A DNA stretch of 64,000 bases from Agromyces sp. G08B096 (GTDB taxonomy: Bacteria > Actinomycetota > Actinomycetes > Actinomycetales > Microbacteriaceae), in NCBI RefSeq assembly GCF_040267705.1, contig NZ_CP158374.1:868001-932000 (forward strand), written 5' to 3'. Shown here piece after piece: positions 1-9,083 of this stretch. A program made the position numbers and the translations under genes. Below the pieces are notes generated by a model, which worked only from the letters and a program-made list of their open reading frames with translations, ran no database searches and was not told the origin of the DNA. Numbering within the stretch: position 1 is the stretch's first letter; every line of letters begins with the position of its first letter.

Positions 1-341
1 AGTCGATCGCCCAGTTCAAGCTGCGCGAGGGTCAGCCCATCGGCGCCCACGTGACGCTGCGCGGCGACCGCATGTGGGAGTTCCTCGACCGTCTGCTCTC
101 GCTCGCCCTGCCTCGGATCCGCGACTTCCGCGGCCTGTCCGACCGGCAGTTCGACGGGAACGGCAACTACACGTTCGGTCTCACGGAGCAGTCCGTGTTC
201 CACGAGATCGACCAGGACAAGATCGACCGCGTCCGCGGCATGGACATCACCGTGGTGACCACCGCCAAGACGGACGACGAGGGTCGCGCGCTGCTCAAGG
301 CGCTCGGCTTCCCGTTCAAGTCGGCCGACGCCGCCTCCTAG
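1..341 (+). CDS. rplE: 50S ribosomal protein L5, 3' part
   Basis: The window opens inside this gene; the reading frame starts at base 3 and ends with TAG at 339-341. The visible 112 or so residues hold the C-terminal half of L5, including the stretch ending [13 protein letters not shown] and the closing KALGFPF. L5 binds 5S rRNA in the central protuberance of the large subunit. It sits in the usual spc operon order before rpsH. The gene for zinc-type S14 (rpsN), often found next in actinobacteria, is not here. The family assignment is secure; the start lies outside the window. Confidence 0.97.
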   Translation, partial: SIAQFKLREGQPIGAHVTLRGDRMWEFLDRLLSLALPRIRDFRGLSDRQFDGNGNYTFGLTEQSVFHEIDQDKIDRVRGMDITVVTTAKTDDEGRALLKALGFPFKSADAAS

Positions 342-507
342 AGACTGCTGTAGTAGGCTCTACGAGTTTGTGCCGGGGCCGTGCCGGGTCCGCGAGGATC
401 CGGCCGGCCCGGGCCTTCGGCGGTTCGCATCCGCGTTCCGCCACCACCACAGGTCAGTCCCCGTGGAACGGGTCCTGAAACCTGGTGAACGTAAGGAAAC
501 ACACGTC

Positions 508-906
508 ATGACGATGACCGACCCGGTCGCTGACATGCTGACGCGCCTTCGCAACGCGAACTCGGCGCACCACGACACCGTGTCGATGCCGCACTCGAAG
601 CTCAAGGCGCACATCGCGGAGATCCTGAAGAACGAGGGCTACATCGCCGGCTTCGAGGTCACCGACGCGCGCGTGGGAAAGACCCTCACGCTGCAGCTGA
701 AGTTCGGCCCGAACCGCGAGCGTTCGATCGCGGGCATCAAGCGGGTCTCCAAGCCCGGCCTCCGCGTGTACGCGAAGTCGACCGAGCTGCCCAAGGTGCT
801 CGGCGGCCTCGGCGTCGCGATCCTGTCCACTTCCAGCGGTCTGCTCACCGACCGCCAGGCCGAGAAGAAGGGCGTGGGTGGGGAAGTCCTCGCCTACGTG
901 TGGTAG
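508..906 (+). CDS. rpsH: 30S ribosomal protein S8
   Basis: 132 residues, the normal S8 length. It begins [16 protein letters not shown], the family N terminus, and ends with the conserved [10 protein letters not shown]8 is a primary 16S rRNA binder in the small-subunit platform and, in other bacteria, the translational repressor of the spc operon. The ATG at 508 is chosen over upstream in-frame codons because the family N terminus starts there and AAGGAA lies at 493-498. A 166-base gap separates it from rplE, the longest gap inside this part of the operon. Confidence 0.98.
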   Translation: MTMTDPVADMLTRLRNANSAHHDTVSMPHSKLKAHIAEILKNEGYIAGFEVTDARVGKTLTLQLKFGPNRERSIAGIKRVSKPGLRVYAKSTELPKVLGGLGVAILSTSSGLLTDRQAEKKGVGGEVLAYVW

Positions 907-910
907 TTCC

Positions 911-1447
911 ATGTCACGTATCGGACGACTCCCCATCGACATCCCCGCCGGCGTCGACGTCAAGATCGACGGCCAGGCCGTCTCCGTGAAGGGCCCGAAG
1001 GGCGAGCTCGCGCTCGTCGTCGCGGCCCCCATCGAGGTCAAGCTCGAGGAGAACCAGGTCCTCGTCACCCGGCCCGACGACGAGCGCGCTTCGCGTTCGC
1101 TGCACGGCCTGACGCGCACTCTCATCGCGAACAACATCATCGGCGTGACCCAGGGCTACTCCAAGGCTCTCGAGATCGTCGGCACCGGCTACCGCGTGGC
1201 CCAGAAGGGCTCGGCCGTCGAGTTCGCGCTCGGCTTCTCGCACCCGGTCACCGTCGAGGCGCCTGCGGGCATCACGCTCACGGTCGAGGGCAACAACAAG
1301 CTCACCGTCTCGGGCATCGACAAGCAGGCCGTCGGCGAGACCGCCGCGAACATCCGCAAGATCAAGAAGCCCGAGCCCTACAAGGGCAAGGGCATCCGCT
1401 ACGCCGGCGAGGTCGTGCGTCGCAAGGCCGGAAAGGCTGGTAAGTAA
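911..1447 (+). CDS. rplF: 50S ribosomal protein L6
   Basis: 178 residues, standard for L6, starting [15 protein letters not shown]. It has the two repeated alpha/beta domains and the C-terminal signature [14 protein letters not shown]6 binds 23S rRNA near the sarcin-ricin loop and the factor-binding site. It begins four bases after the rpsH stop codon, so its translation is likely coupled to that of rpsH. The ATG at 911 is the only start giving the family N terminus. Confidence 0.98.
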   Translation: MSRIGRLPIDIPAGVDVKIDGQAVSVKGPKGELALVVAAPIEVKLEENQVLVTRPDDERASRSLHGLTRTLIANNIIGVTQGYSKALEIVGTGYRVAQKGSAVEFALGFSHPVTVEAPAGITLTVEGNNKLTVSGIDKQAVGETAANIRKIKKPEPYKGKGIRYAGEVVRRKAGKAGK

Positions 1448-1449
1448 TC

Positions 1450-1809
1450 ATGGCTGTGAAGAGCAAGTCGGCTGCGCGCTCGCGCCGCCACACCCGCCTT
1501 CGCAAGAAGATCGTGGGCACCGAGGTGCGTCCGCGCCTCGTCGTGACCCGTTCGGCCCGCCACGTGTTCGTGCAGGTCGTCGACGACAGCAAGGGCCGCA
1601 CCGTGGCCAGCGCGTCGACGATGGAGGCCGACCTCCGTGCGTTCGAGGGCGACAAGACGGCCAAGGCCCGCAAGGTCGGCGAGCTCGTCGCCGAGCGTGC
1701 CAAGCAGGCCGGCATCGAGGAGGTCGTCTTCGACCGCGGCGGCAACAAGTACGCCGGTCGCGTCGCGGCGATCGCCGAAGGAGCGCGAGAGGCAGGGCTG
1801 AACCTGTGA
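1450..1809 (+). CDS. rplR: 50S ribosomal protein L18
   Basis: 119 residues, typical of L18. It has the basic N terminus ([15 protein letters not shown]) and the conserved [24 protein letters not shown]-terminal region that contacts 5S rRNA; together with L5 it carries 5S rRNA into the large subunit. It starts two bases after rplF. Its TGA stop at 1807-1809 overlaps the GTG start of rpsE by four bases, a translational-coupling arrangement. Confidence 0.98.
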   Translation: MAVKSKSAARSRRHTRLRKKIVGTEVRPRLVVTRSARHVFVQVVDDSKGRTVASASTMEADLRAFEGDKTAKARKVGELVAERAKQAGIEEVVFDRGGNKYAGRVAAIAEGAREAGLNL

Positions 1810-2507
1810 GCGACAACAACGTGAAGGAGACCGAGGTGACCACCGCAGAGGCACCCGTCGAGACGGCCGCGTCCAGCGAGCCGCAGCGCAACGAGCGCGA
1901 GGGTCGCCGCGGCGGTGGCCGTGACCGCGGCCAGGGCCGCGACCGCGGTGGCCGCGACGCCGACAAGAGCCAGTTCCTCGAGCGCGTCGTGACCATCAAC
2001 CGCGTGTCGAAGGTCGTCAAGGGCGGTCGCCGCTTCAGCTTCACGGCGCTGGTCGTCGTGGGCGACGGCAACGGCCTGGTCGGCGTCGGCTACGGCAAGG
2101 CGCGCGAGGTCCCGACGGCGATCTCGAAGGGCGTCGAGGAAGCGAAGAAGAACTTCTTCCGCGTCCCGCGCGTGGCCGCGACCATTCCGCACCCCGTGCA
2201 GGGCGAGGCCGCAGCCGGCGTCGTGCTGCTCCGTCCGGCGTCCGCCGGTACCGGTGTCATCGCCGGTGGTCCGGTCCGCGCCGTGCTCGAGTGCGCTGGC
2301 ATCCACGACGTTCTGAGCAAGTCGCTCGGCTCGTCGAACACCATCAACATCGTGCACGCCACGGTGGAGGCGCTGAAGCAGCTCGAAGAGCCGCGTGCCG
2401 TCGCCGCCCGTCGTGGTCTCGACTACGACGAGGTCGCCCCGGCCCGTCTCCTGCGTGCCGAGGCCCAGGCGGCCGAGGCCGCCGCAGCAGCGAAGGCAGG
2501 TGCCTGA
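1806..2507 (+). CDS. rpsE: 30S ribosomal protein S5 with an Arg/Gly-rich N-terminal extension
   Basis: 233 residues. The S5 core (dsRBD-like domain with [10 protein letters not shown], then the C-terminal domain) begins near residue 55. The first 55 residues are an added tail that is acidic and Thr/Ala-rich at first and then becomes a run of RGG/RDRG repeats (residues 33-50). S5 lies at the mRNA entry channel and affects fidelity. GTG at 1806 overlaps the rplR stop (GTGA). The extension is in frame, well used in codons and clearly part of the gene; its function is unknown, though Arg/Gly repeats often bind RNA. Confidence 0.97.
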   Translation: MSDNNVKETEVTTAEAPVETAASSEPQRNEREGRRGGGRDRGQGRDRGGRDADKSQFLERVVTINRVSKVVKGGRRFSFTALVVVGDGNGLVGVGYGKAREVPTAISKGVEEAKKNFFRVPRVAATIPHPVQGEAAAGVVLLRPASAGTGVIAGGPVRAVLECAGIHDVLSKSLGSSNTINIVHATVEALKQLEEPRAVAARRGLDYDEVAPARLLRAEAQAAEAAAAAKAGA

Positions 2508-2692
2508 TGGCCAAGCAGCTCAAGGTGACCCAGATCAAGTCCAAGGTGAGCGAGAAGCAGTACCAGCGCGACACGCTCCGCAGCCTCGGGCTGAAGCGCA
2601 TCGGCGACTCCGTCGTCCGTGAGGACACCCCGCAGAACCGCGGGTACGTCAAGACGGTCGCCCACCTCGTGAAGGTTGAGGAGATTGACTAA
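2507..2692 (+). CDS. rpmD: 50S ribosomal protein L30
   Basis: 61 residues, the usual size of bacterial L30, with the ferredoxin-like core motif [14 protein letters not shown]. Its ATG shares one base with the rpsE TGA stop (TGATG at 2505-2509), and its own TAA overlaps the rplO ATG (TAATG at 2690-2694). This places it tightly in the operon between S5 and L15, the conserved bacterial order. Confidence 0.97.
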   Translation: MAKQLKVTQIKSKVSEKQYQRDTLRSLGLKRIGDSVVREDTPQNRGYVKTVAHLVKVEEID

Positions 2693-3354
2693 TGGCTGAC
2701 GAGAAGAAGGACGCCGTCGCCGAGGGGACTGCCAAGCAGGCTCCGGCGAAGAAGGCGGCCGCGAAGCCCGCCGCCGAGAAGTCCGAGAAGGCGCCCGCCA
2801 AGAAGGCGCCGGCCAAGGCTGCGGCGGCGAAGGCCGACGACGCCAAGGCCGAGAAGGCTCCCGCCAAGAAGGCCTCGGCCAAGAAGGCGGAGCCGAAGGA
2901 CGCCGCCGAGCGGCGCGAGCCGGTCCTGAAGGTGCACCACCTGCGTCCCGCGCCCGGTGCGAAGAAGGACAAGACCCGCGTCGGCCGCGGTGAGGGTTCC
3001 AAGGGCAAGACCGCCGGTCGCGGCACCAAGGGCTCGAAGGCCCGCACCACGGTGCGCCCCGGCTTCGAGGGCGGCCAGCTTCCGTACCACATGCGTGCGC
3101 CGAAGCTCCGCGGCTTCAAGAACCCGTTCCGCGTCGAGTACCAGGTGGTCAACCTGGACAAGCTCGCCGAGCTCTACCCGAAGGGCGGCGACGTGACCGT
3201 CGCCGACCTCGTGGCCAAGGGTGCCGTCCGCAAGAACGAGCGCGTCAAGGTGCTCGGCAACGGCGACATCCAGGTCAAGCTCACCGTCTCGGTCGACAAG
3301 GTCTCGGGTTCCGCCGAGCAGAAGATCGTGGCGGCGGGCGGCTCGGTCAAGTAG
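2692..3354 (+). CDS. rplO: 50S ribosomal protein L15 with a Lys/Ala-rich N-terminal extension
   Basis: 220 residues, about 75 more than a typical L15. The L15 core starts near residue 78 ([14 protein letters not shown]) and has the glycine-rich [19 protein letters not shown] motif that threads into 23S rRNA. Residues 1-77 consist of repeated PAKKA/KKAxAK units with interspersed Glu and Asp, similar in composition to histone H1 tails. Start ATG 2692 overlaps the rpmD stop, so the extension is inside the operon frame and no better start exists at the core. L15 joins late in large-subunit assembly. What the tail does is not evident. Confidence 0.96.
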   Translation: MADEKKDAVAEGTAKQAPAKKAAAKPAAEKSEKAPAKKAPAKAAAAKADDAKAEKAPAKKASAKKAEPKDAAERREPVLKVHHLRPAPGAKKDKTRVGRGEGSKGKTAGRGTKGSKARTTVRPGFEGGQLPYHMRAPKLRGFKNPFRVEYQVVNLDKLAELYPKGGDVTVADLVAKGAVRKNERVKVLGNGDIQVKLTVSVDKVSGSAEQKIVAAGGSVK

Positions 3355-3374
3355 ACCGCTGCACCACAACGAGT

Positions 3375-3426
3375 TCGAGCCTGTCGGGACCTCGCGTATG
3401 ATTCACGGGGGTCTCGACAGGCTCGA
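3375..3426 (+). repeat. 17-bp inverted repeat between rplO and secY
   Basis: Arms 3375-3391 and 3410-3426 pair over 17 positions with a single G-U wobble and an 18-base loop. No T run follows, so it is not a classical terminator; it could be an attenuator, a processing site or a copy of a dispersed palindromic repeat. The right arm core GTCTCGACAGGCTCGAG resembles a palindromic repeat I recall as common in Microbacteriaceae intergenic DNA. A TATGAT hexamer at 3397-3402 in the loop could be a -10 box for secY. Confidence 0.7.
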
Positions 3427-3469
3427 GCCGCATATGGACTGACTCCACGACGGAGCTACAGGAGGACGA

Positions 3470-4795
3470 GTGTTCAACGCCATCGGGCGCATCTTCCGCA
3501 CCCCCGATCTTCGGAGGAAGATCGGCTTCACCCTGGGCATCGTCGCCCTCTTCCGCCTCGGCTCCTTCATTCCCGCGCCGTTCGTGGACTTCACGAACGT
3601 GCAGGCGTGTCTCGTCTCGGCACAGGGCTCGGCCTCCGGCCTGTACGAGCTCGTCAACGTCTTCTCCGGCGGCGCGCTGCTCCAGCTGTCGATCTTCGCG
3701 CTCGGCATCATGCCGTACATCACGGCGTCGATCATCGTCCAGCTCCTGCGCGTCGTGATCCCCCACTTCGAGACCCTGTACAAGGAAGGCCAGGCCGGTC
3801 AGGCCCGGCTCACCCAGTACACGCGGTACCTCACGATCGCCCTCGGCGTGCTGCAGTCCACGACGCTGATCACGGTGGCTCGCAGCGGCGCGCTGTTCAG
3901 CGGCGCCTCCGCCCCCGAGTGCTCGCAGCTCATCACGAACGACGCCTGGTACGCCATCCTCCTCATGGTCATCACCATGACCGCCGGCACCGGCCTCATC
4001 ATGTGGATGGGCGAGCTCATCACCGAGCGCGGCATCGGCAACGGCATGTCCCTCCTCATCTTCACCTCGATCGCGGCGACCTTCCCCGGCTCGCTCTGGG
4101 CGATCGGCATCTCGCGCGGCTGGAACACGTTCGCGGTCGTGCTGCTCATCGGCCTCGTGGTCGTGGTCGCCGTCGTCTTCGTCGAGCAGTCGCAGCGGCG
4201 CATCCCGGTGCAGTACGCGAAGCGCATGGTCGGCCGGCGGACGTACGGCGGCAACAACACGTACATCCCGATCAAGGTCAACATGGCGGGCGTCGTGCCG
4301 GTCATCTTCGCCTCGTCGCTGCTGTACCTGCCGGCCCTGATCGCCCAGTTCAACCAGCCGGCGGCCGGCGAGGAGCCGCAGGCCTGGGTCGTGTGGATCC
4401 AGAACTACCTCACGCAGGGCGACCACCCGCTCTACATGCTGCTGTACTTCCTGCTCATCGTCGGGTTCACGTACTTCTACGTGGCGATCACGTTCAACCC
4501 CGACGAGGTGTCGGAGAACATGAAGAAGTACGGCGGCTTCATCCCCGGCATCCGCGCCGGCCGGCCGACCGCCGAGTACCTCGACTACGTGCTCACGCGC
4601 ATCACGTTCCCGGGCTCCCTGTACCTCGGTGCGATCGCGCTCATCCCGCTCATCGCGTTCGCGCTCGTGGGCGCCAACCAGAACTTCCCGTTCGGCGGTG
4701 CGTCGATCCTCATCATCGTGGGCGTCGGCCTCGAGACGGTGAAGCAGATCGACGCCCAGCTCCAGCAGCGACACTACGAAGGACTTCTGCGATGA
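3470..4795 (+). CDS. secY: preprotein translocase subunit SecY
   Basis: 441 residues with ten predicted membrane segments, the expected SecY topology. It is the channel of the Sec translocon with SecE and SecG, driven by SecA. Recognisable parts include the start MFNAIGRIFRTPDLRRK, the plug region after TM1, and the cytoplasmic loop AKRMVGRRTYGGNNTYIPIKVN. The GTG start at 3470 follows a strong ribosome binding site, AGGAGG at 3459-3464. It follows rplO as in most bacteria and overlaps adk by four bases (ATGA). Confidence 0.98.
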   Translation: MFNAIGRIFRTPDLRRKIGFTLGIVALFRLGSFIPAPFVDFTNVQACLVSAQGSASGLYELVNVFSGGALLQLSIFALGIMPYITASIIVQLLRVVIPHFETLYKEGQAGQARLTQYTRYLTIALGVLQSTTLITVARSGALFSGASAPECSQLITNDAWYAILLMVITMTAGTGLIMWMGELITERGIGNGMSLLIFTSIAATFPGSLWAIGISRGWNTFAVVLLIGLVVVVAVVFVEQSQRRIPVQYAKRMVGRRTYGGNNTYIPIKVNMAGVVPVIFASSLLYLPALIAQFNQPAAGEEPQAWVVWIQNYLTQGDHPLYMLLYFLLIVGFTYFYVAITFNPDEVSENMKKYGGFIPGIRAGRPTAEYLDYVLTRITFPGSLYLGAIALIPLIAFALVGANQNFPFGGASILIIVGVGLETVKQIDAQLQQRHYEGLLR

Positions 4796-5418
4796 CGGCT
4801 GCCACCACCCACGCCAGGTTCCTGATCGTCGGCCCCCAGGGGTCCGGCAAGGGCACGCAGGGCGTAGTGGTCGCGTCGGCGTTCGGAATCCCGCAGGTCG
4901 CGACCGGCGACATCTTCCGTGCGAACGTCGCAGGCGGGACGGAGCTCGGCAAGCGCGTCCAGGCGATCATCGAGGCCGGCGACCTGGTTCCCGACGAGCT
5001 CACCAGCGAGCTCGTGCGCGACCGGCTGTCGCAGCCCGACGCGGCATCCGGGTTCCTGCTCGACGGGTACCCGCGCAACCGCGGGCAGGTCGCCGACCTC
5101 GACGCGTTCCTCGGGTCGCGCGGCGAGCAGCTCGACGCCGTCATCGAGCTGGCCGTCCCGCGCGCGGAGTCGATCGCCCGGCTCCGGCAGCGCGCGATCG
5201 AGCAGGGCCGCACGGACGACACCGAAGAGGTGATCTCGAACCGGCTCGCGATCTACGAGCGCGAGACCGCGCCGATCCTCGACGACTACCGGGCGCGCGA
5301 CCTCGTCGTGCGCATCGACGGCGTCGGCTCGCTCGACGAGGTCACCGCGCGGATCTTCGAGGCGCTCGCCGTCCGCGGGTTCGCGGCGGCGCACCCGGGC
5401 ACGCCCGCTACGGCCTGA
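4792..5418 (+). CDS. adk: adenylate kinase (short-lid form)
   Basis: 208 residues. It interconverts ATP + AMP and 2 ADP. The P-loop is GPQGSGKGTQ at residues 14-23 (most relatives have GPPGAGKGTQ); the NMP-binding site includes TGDIFRANV and the DGYPRN motif. The LID is the short version seen in actinobacteria (RTDDTEEVISNRL), without a zinc-binding domain. The ATG at 4792 overlaps the secY TGA, so the two genes are translationally coupled. The secY-adk-map order is conserved. Confidence 0.97.
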   Translation: MTAATTHARFLIVGPQGSGKGTQGVVVASAFGIPQVATGDIFRANVAGGTELGKRVQAIIEAGDLVPDELTSELVRDRLSQPDAASGFLLDGYPRNRGQVADLDAFLGSRGEQLDAVIELAVPRAESIARLRQRAIEQGRTDDTEEVISNRLAIYERETAPILDDYRARDLVVRIDGVGSLDEVTARIFEALAVRGFAAAHPGTPATA

Positions 5419-5426
5419 CCGTCCGC

Positions 5427-6254
5427 GTGTTCCGCAAGTCGATCTACAAGTCGCCGGCCGAGCTGCGCGCGATGCGCGCTGCCGGGCTCGCGACGGCGGC
5501 CGCCCTCGCGGAGGCGCGTCGGCTGCTGCGGGTCGGCGCGACGCCGCTGGAGTTGGACGCGGCGGCCGAGCGGGTCATCCTGTCGCATGGCGGCCGCTCG
5601 AACTTCAAGCTCGAGCCCGGCTACCGGCACGCCCTCTGCGTCTCGGTCGGTGACGACGTCGTGCACGGCATCCCCGGCGACCGGGCCTTCCGCCCGGGCG
5701 ACATCGTGTCGGTCGACGGCGGCGCCGAGGTCGACGGGTGGAACGGCGATGCCGCATTCACCGTCGTCCTGCCCGACCCGTCGCGTCCGGAGGTGGTCGC
5801 CGCGCGGGAGGAGCTCGCCCGCGTCACCGAACACGCGCTCTGGACCGGGGTCGCGGCACTGGCCGGCGCGAAGCATCTCAACGAGGTCGGCGCGGCCATC
5901 GAGGACGCGGTGCGCGCTGAGGGCGACTACGGCATCCTCACCGACTACGTCGGCCACGGCATCGGTCGTTCGATGCACGAAGAGCCGCCGGTGTTCAACT
6001 ATCGCGTCGAGCGGCGCAGCCCCGCGGTGAAGCCGGGCCTGGTCGTGGCGATCGAGCCCATGCTCGTGGCCGGGTCGATCGAGACGTTCGTGCGCGACGA
6101 CGAGTGGACCGTCACGACGGCCGACGGGGCGGATGCCGCGCACGTCGAGCACTCCGTCGCCGTGCACGACGGCGGCGTGTGGGTGCTCACGGCGGAGGAC
6201 GGCGGTCGGGCGGCGCTCGAACCGTACGGCGTCGTGCCGGTGCCGATCGCGTAG
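5427..6254 (+). CDS. map: type I methionine aminopeptidase
   Basis: 275 residues, removing the initiator methionine from nascent proteins. All five metal ligands of the family can be placed: D97 and D108 (DGGAEVDGWNGD), H177 (GHGIGRSMHEEP), E210 (AIEPML) and E241 (HVEHSV); the substrate His lies in HGIPGDR (H80). GTG at 5427 starts eight bases after adk. Downstream, where infA usually follows, the mannitol locus intervenes and the next gene is on the other strand. Confidence 0.96.
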   Translation: MFRKSIYKSPAELRAMRAAGLATAAALAEARRLLRVGATPLELDAAAERVILSHGGRSNFKLEPGYRHALCVSVGDDVVHGIPGDRAFRPGDIVSVDGGAEVDGWNGDAAFTVVLPDPSRPEVVAAREELARVTEHALWTGVAALAGAKHLNEVGAAIEDAVRAEGDYGILTDYVGHGIGRSMHEEPPVFNYRVERRSPAVKPGLVVAIEPMLVAGSIETFVRDDEWTVTTADGADAAHVEHSVAVHDGGVWVLTAEDGGRAALEPYGVVPVPIA

Positions 6255-6296
6255 CCGCCCGGGACCCGCCCGTCGCCGCCGACGCGCTCCCGCGCC

Positions 6297-8228
6297 TCAG
6301 CGCCCGCCGGGCTCCTCGGCCTCCATCAGCCGGGCGAGTTCGGCGACGAGTCCGGTGTGATCCGTCGCACCGCGCACCAGGCGCAGGACGTTCGCGCGGT
6401 CGGAGAAGGTCTCGACGAACTGGTCGAAGATCTCCTGGAACTCCGCCCGACCGCTGTCGGCGAAGGCGATGAACGCGACGACGTGCACCGGCGTGCCCGC
6501 CCAGTCGATGGGCACCTCGTCGACGGCGATGGCGATGGCCGTGCGCCGGGCCGTCATCGACATCGCGTGCGGCACGGCGAGGTGCTCGGCGAACGCCGTG
6601 GACGACATGCGCTCGCGGTCCACGGCACCCTCGACATAGGCCGGATCGATCACACCGCCGGCGACCAGGCGCTGGCCGAGCAGACGGATGACGCCCTCAC
6701 GGTCGAACCCCCTGAGCCCGCGGACGAAGAACTCCGGCTCGATGGTCTCCGCCAGCCGTGCCGCGAGTCTGGCGGTGCGCCGCGCGCGCCGGATCCGCGC
6801 GACCTCGGCCCGCACGCGCTCGAGCTCATCCGGCGTGGGCAACGGGGAGACGAGCACGAGCCGCTGCACCGCGCCCACGGGCGGCACGACGGCGACGACG
6901 AGGTCGGCGTGCGGGGCATCCCGAGCCGTACCCGACTCGACGACGACGCCGTCGCCCGCCGTCTCGCCGACGCGCGCGACGAGCGCGTCCACGAGCCCGT
7001 GGTAGGCCGGCGCGTCGACGACGATGCGCACCTCGTCGCCTCCGGAGCGCCGGCGATCGAGGTGCGCCCCGAGGTGCATCGCGAGGTAGGCGATCTCGTC
7101 GTCGTTGACCGCGATGCCCTCGCGGCGGCCGAGCTCCGCGGCCACGTAGACCGCCAGTTCGTAAATGAGCGGGTACGCGGACTTGATCTGCGCGGTCAGC
7201 GGGTTCCGGGAGAACGCCCGGTCGACCGAGCGCTCGGCGAGATTGTCGACGTGGAGCGCGAGGCGTTCGATGAAGTCGTCGTCGGTGAGGTCGACGAGAT
7301 ACTCGGATGCCGCACCGCGGACGATCTCGCGGACGACGCCGCTCCGCGGCGACCCGGTGGCCCTGTCGAGCGCTGCCGGGTGCTCGACGTCGTCCGCGCT
7401 GCGGTCTCCGCCGTCGTCCGCGGAGTGGAGCCGGGTCGCGGCGCGCACGCGCAGCAGGCGGCCGAGGTGCGTGCGGTCGGCGGCGGGCAGACGCACGCCG
7501 AGATGCGACTCGACCAGGTCGCCGAGGAGGCCTTCGAGGGCGTCGGGCTCCGCGTCGGCGACCTCGTCGAGCCGTCGGTTCCGCGAGACCCGGTCGGCGG
7601 CGATCGAGACGTGCAGCAGCACATCGTCGAGCGTGTACTCGTTCGGCGCGTATCCGGCGACGCGCAGCTCGGCCACGAGGGCGTCGCGGAGGCCCGGCAG
7701 CTCGGGGAACCGCCGCCGCAGGGCGTCCACGGCCAGCCGTCCGCGCGTGGACTCGTCGCGCAGGAGATCGCCGAGCAGGCGTCGTCGAGCGAGCTCCGGG
7801 CCGGTGAGGGCGACCGTCGGGCCCCGGCGCTCCAGCGAGAGCTGCGTCCCGCCCAGCCGCGTTCGCACACGCGCGAGATCGCCGTCGAGCGTGGACTCGC
7901 TCACGTGGAAGGCCTCGGCCGTCTCGAAGACGTCCAGCCCGTCGTCCGCGTCGACGAGCAACCGGATGAGCCGCGCAGCGCGCGCCTCGGGTCCCTCGGG
8001 TGCACGCGGGGCATTCGCCGCACGCTCCGATCGCGCGGCGAGTGCCGCACGATCGAGCCGGTAGCCCTGCGGGCCGGACCGCACCACGGCGGATCCGCCG
8101 TTGGCCTGCGCCACCCACGAGCGCACGGTGCGCGTCGTGACGGAGAGCCGGCCGGCGAGCTCGGCAGCGGTGATCCAGCCGTCGACCCGCGACAGCTCGT
8201 CGAGGAGTCGCTGCCATCGCTCGGCCAC
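6297..8228 (-). CDS. mtlR: PRD-containing PTS regulator of the mannitol locus (MtlR-like)
   Basis: About 643 residues. In order: N-terminal winged HTH of DeoR/BglG type, a second HTH near residues 80-125, two PTS regulation domains (about 165-275 and 300-400, the second with the LAMHLGAHLDRR histidines), a degenerate EIIB-like segment near 400-455 whose phosphorylatable Cys is absent, and an EIIA-like domain near 500-640 with its histidine in AVPHAMSM. Such proteins activate mannitol genes and are tuned by PTS phosphorylation. It is divergent from the PTS genes. GTG at 8228 is preferred because TTGACT ends six bases before it, matching other leaderless starts here; a TTG at 8240 is the alternative. 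Confidence 0.85.
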   Translation of the reverse strand: MAERWQRLLDELSRVDGWITAAELAGRLSVTTRTVRSWVAQANGGSAVVRSGPQGYRLDRAALAARSERAANAPRAPEGPEARAARLIRLLVDADDGLDVFETAEAFHVSESTLDGDLARVRTRLGGTQLSLERRGPTVALTGPELARRRLLGDLLRDESTRGRLAVDALRRRFPELPGLRDALVAELRVAGYAPNEYTLDDVLLHVSIAADRVSRNRRLDEVADAEPDALEGLLGDLVESHLGVRLPAADRTHLGRLLRVRAATRLHSADDGGDRSADDVEHPAALDRATGSPRSGVVREIVRGAASEYLVDLTDDDFIERLALHVDNLAERSVDRAFSRNPLTAQIKSAYPLIYELAVYVAAELGRREGIAVNDDEIAYLAMHLGAHLDRRRSGGDEVRIVVDAPAYHGLVDALVARVGETAGDGVVVESGTARDAPHADLVVAVVPPVGAVQRLVLVSPLPTPDELERVRAEVARIRRARRTARLAARLAETIEPEFFVRGLRGFDREGVIRLLGQRLVAGGVIDPAYVEGAVDRERMSSTAFAEHLAVPHAMSMTARRTAIAIAVDEVPIDWAGTPVHVVAFIAFADSGRAEFQEIFDQFVETFSDRANVLRLVRGATDHTGLVAELARLMEAEEPGGR

Positions 8229-8392
8229 GAGGTCAGTCAACCACCGTCGCGGGGCCGCGTCGCGGCATCCGGCGAGGATTTCCGGGGGAGCGGAAGCGAT
8301 TCCGGTGGCGAGGCCGGCCTCACCGGGAGCAGGATCGACACAGCGCGGCGAACCGTCCGCGCGTGATCGACGGCGACCGGCAGGAGGCGACG

Positions 8393-8701
8393 ATGCGGAT
8401 CCTCATCGTGTGCGGCGCCGGCGCATCGAGCACCTTCGTCGCCGTGCGGCTGCGCCGAGCGGCCGCGGCGCGCGGCCTCGAGGTGCAGGCCGTCGCGACG
8501 AGCGAAACCGGGCTCGCCTCCGCGCTGCCCGGATCGGACGTGCTGCTCGTCGGCGCGCACCTCTCGGATCGCCTTCCGGCGATCCGCGACCTCGCGACGG
8601 CCGAGTCGGTGCCCGTCGCGACGCTGCCCGAGTCCGCTGCGGCGGGCGACGGGTCGGCGACCCTCGACCTCGCGCTCGAGTTCGCTGGAGCGAGGCCATG
8701 A
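8393..8701 (+). CDS. small free-standing PTS EIIB-like protein
   Basis: 102 residues with a Rossmann-like fold expected of lactose/cellobiose or galactitol EIIB proteins. The active-site loop CGAGASSTF places the phosphocysteine at C7. ATG 8393 follows AGGAGG at 8382-8387; an upstream in-frame start is unlikely. No membrane EIIC of the same family is next to it: the mannitol EIICB downstream has its own EIIB. It may be a second phosphoacceptor for another transporter or a regulatory sink controlling the PRD regulator. The family call is firm, the role is open. Confidence 0.8.
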   Translation: MRILIVCGAGASSTFVAVRLRRAAAARGLEVQAVATSETGLASALPGSDVLLVGAHLSDRLPAIRDLATAESVPVATLPESAAAGDGSATLDLALEFAGARP

Positions 8702-8780
8702 CCGGTCGGCGCGTTCCCCGGTGGGATGCCGCGGGCTATGGTGAACGAGGGAACGGACACCAGCGACGGGAACCGGGAAC

Positions 8781-9047
8781 ATGGTGGAACGCACAGTTCG
8801 GATCGGATCGACCCACGGCCTGCACGCCAGGCCGGCCAAGCTCTTCACCCAGGCCGTCGCGTCATCGGGATCGAGTGTCACGATCAGCAAGGCGGGCGGT
8901 GCGCCCGTCAACGCGGCGAGCATCCTCTCCGTCATCGCGCAGGGCATCGACCACGGCGACGAGGTCACCCTGCTCGTCGAGGGCGGTGACGAACAGGCCG
9001 TGCTCGACCGGCTCGTCGAACTGCTCGGCACCGATCACGACGAGTAG
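8781..9047 (+). CDS. ptsH: phosphocarrier protein HPr
   Basis: 88 residues, the standard HPr length. The phosphorylated histidine is H15 in GLHARPA. A serine lies in the AASILSV region that corresponds to the regulatory Ser46 of Firmicutes HPr. HPr relays phosphate from Enzyme I to sugar-specific EIIA domains, including the EIIA encoded at 12446. The gene is 79 bases after the EIIB-like gene and 36 bases before ptsI. Confidence 0.95.
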   Translation: MVERTVRIGSTHGLHARPAKLFTQAVASSGSSVTISKAGGAPVNAASILSVIAQGIDHGDEVTLLVEGGDEQAVLDRLVELLGTDHDE

Positions 9048-9083
9048 GCGTCCGTCGCCCGTCGACACGAACGGGAGGACAGC

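Noticed and set aside
8229-8240. TTG at 8240 as the start of the mannitol regulator
   Set aside because: No ribosome binding site at proper distance; TTGACT itself sits six bases before GTG 8228, in the position of a -10 box. Kept only as an alternative.
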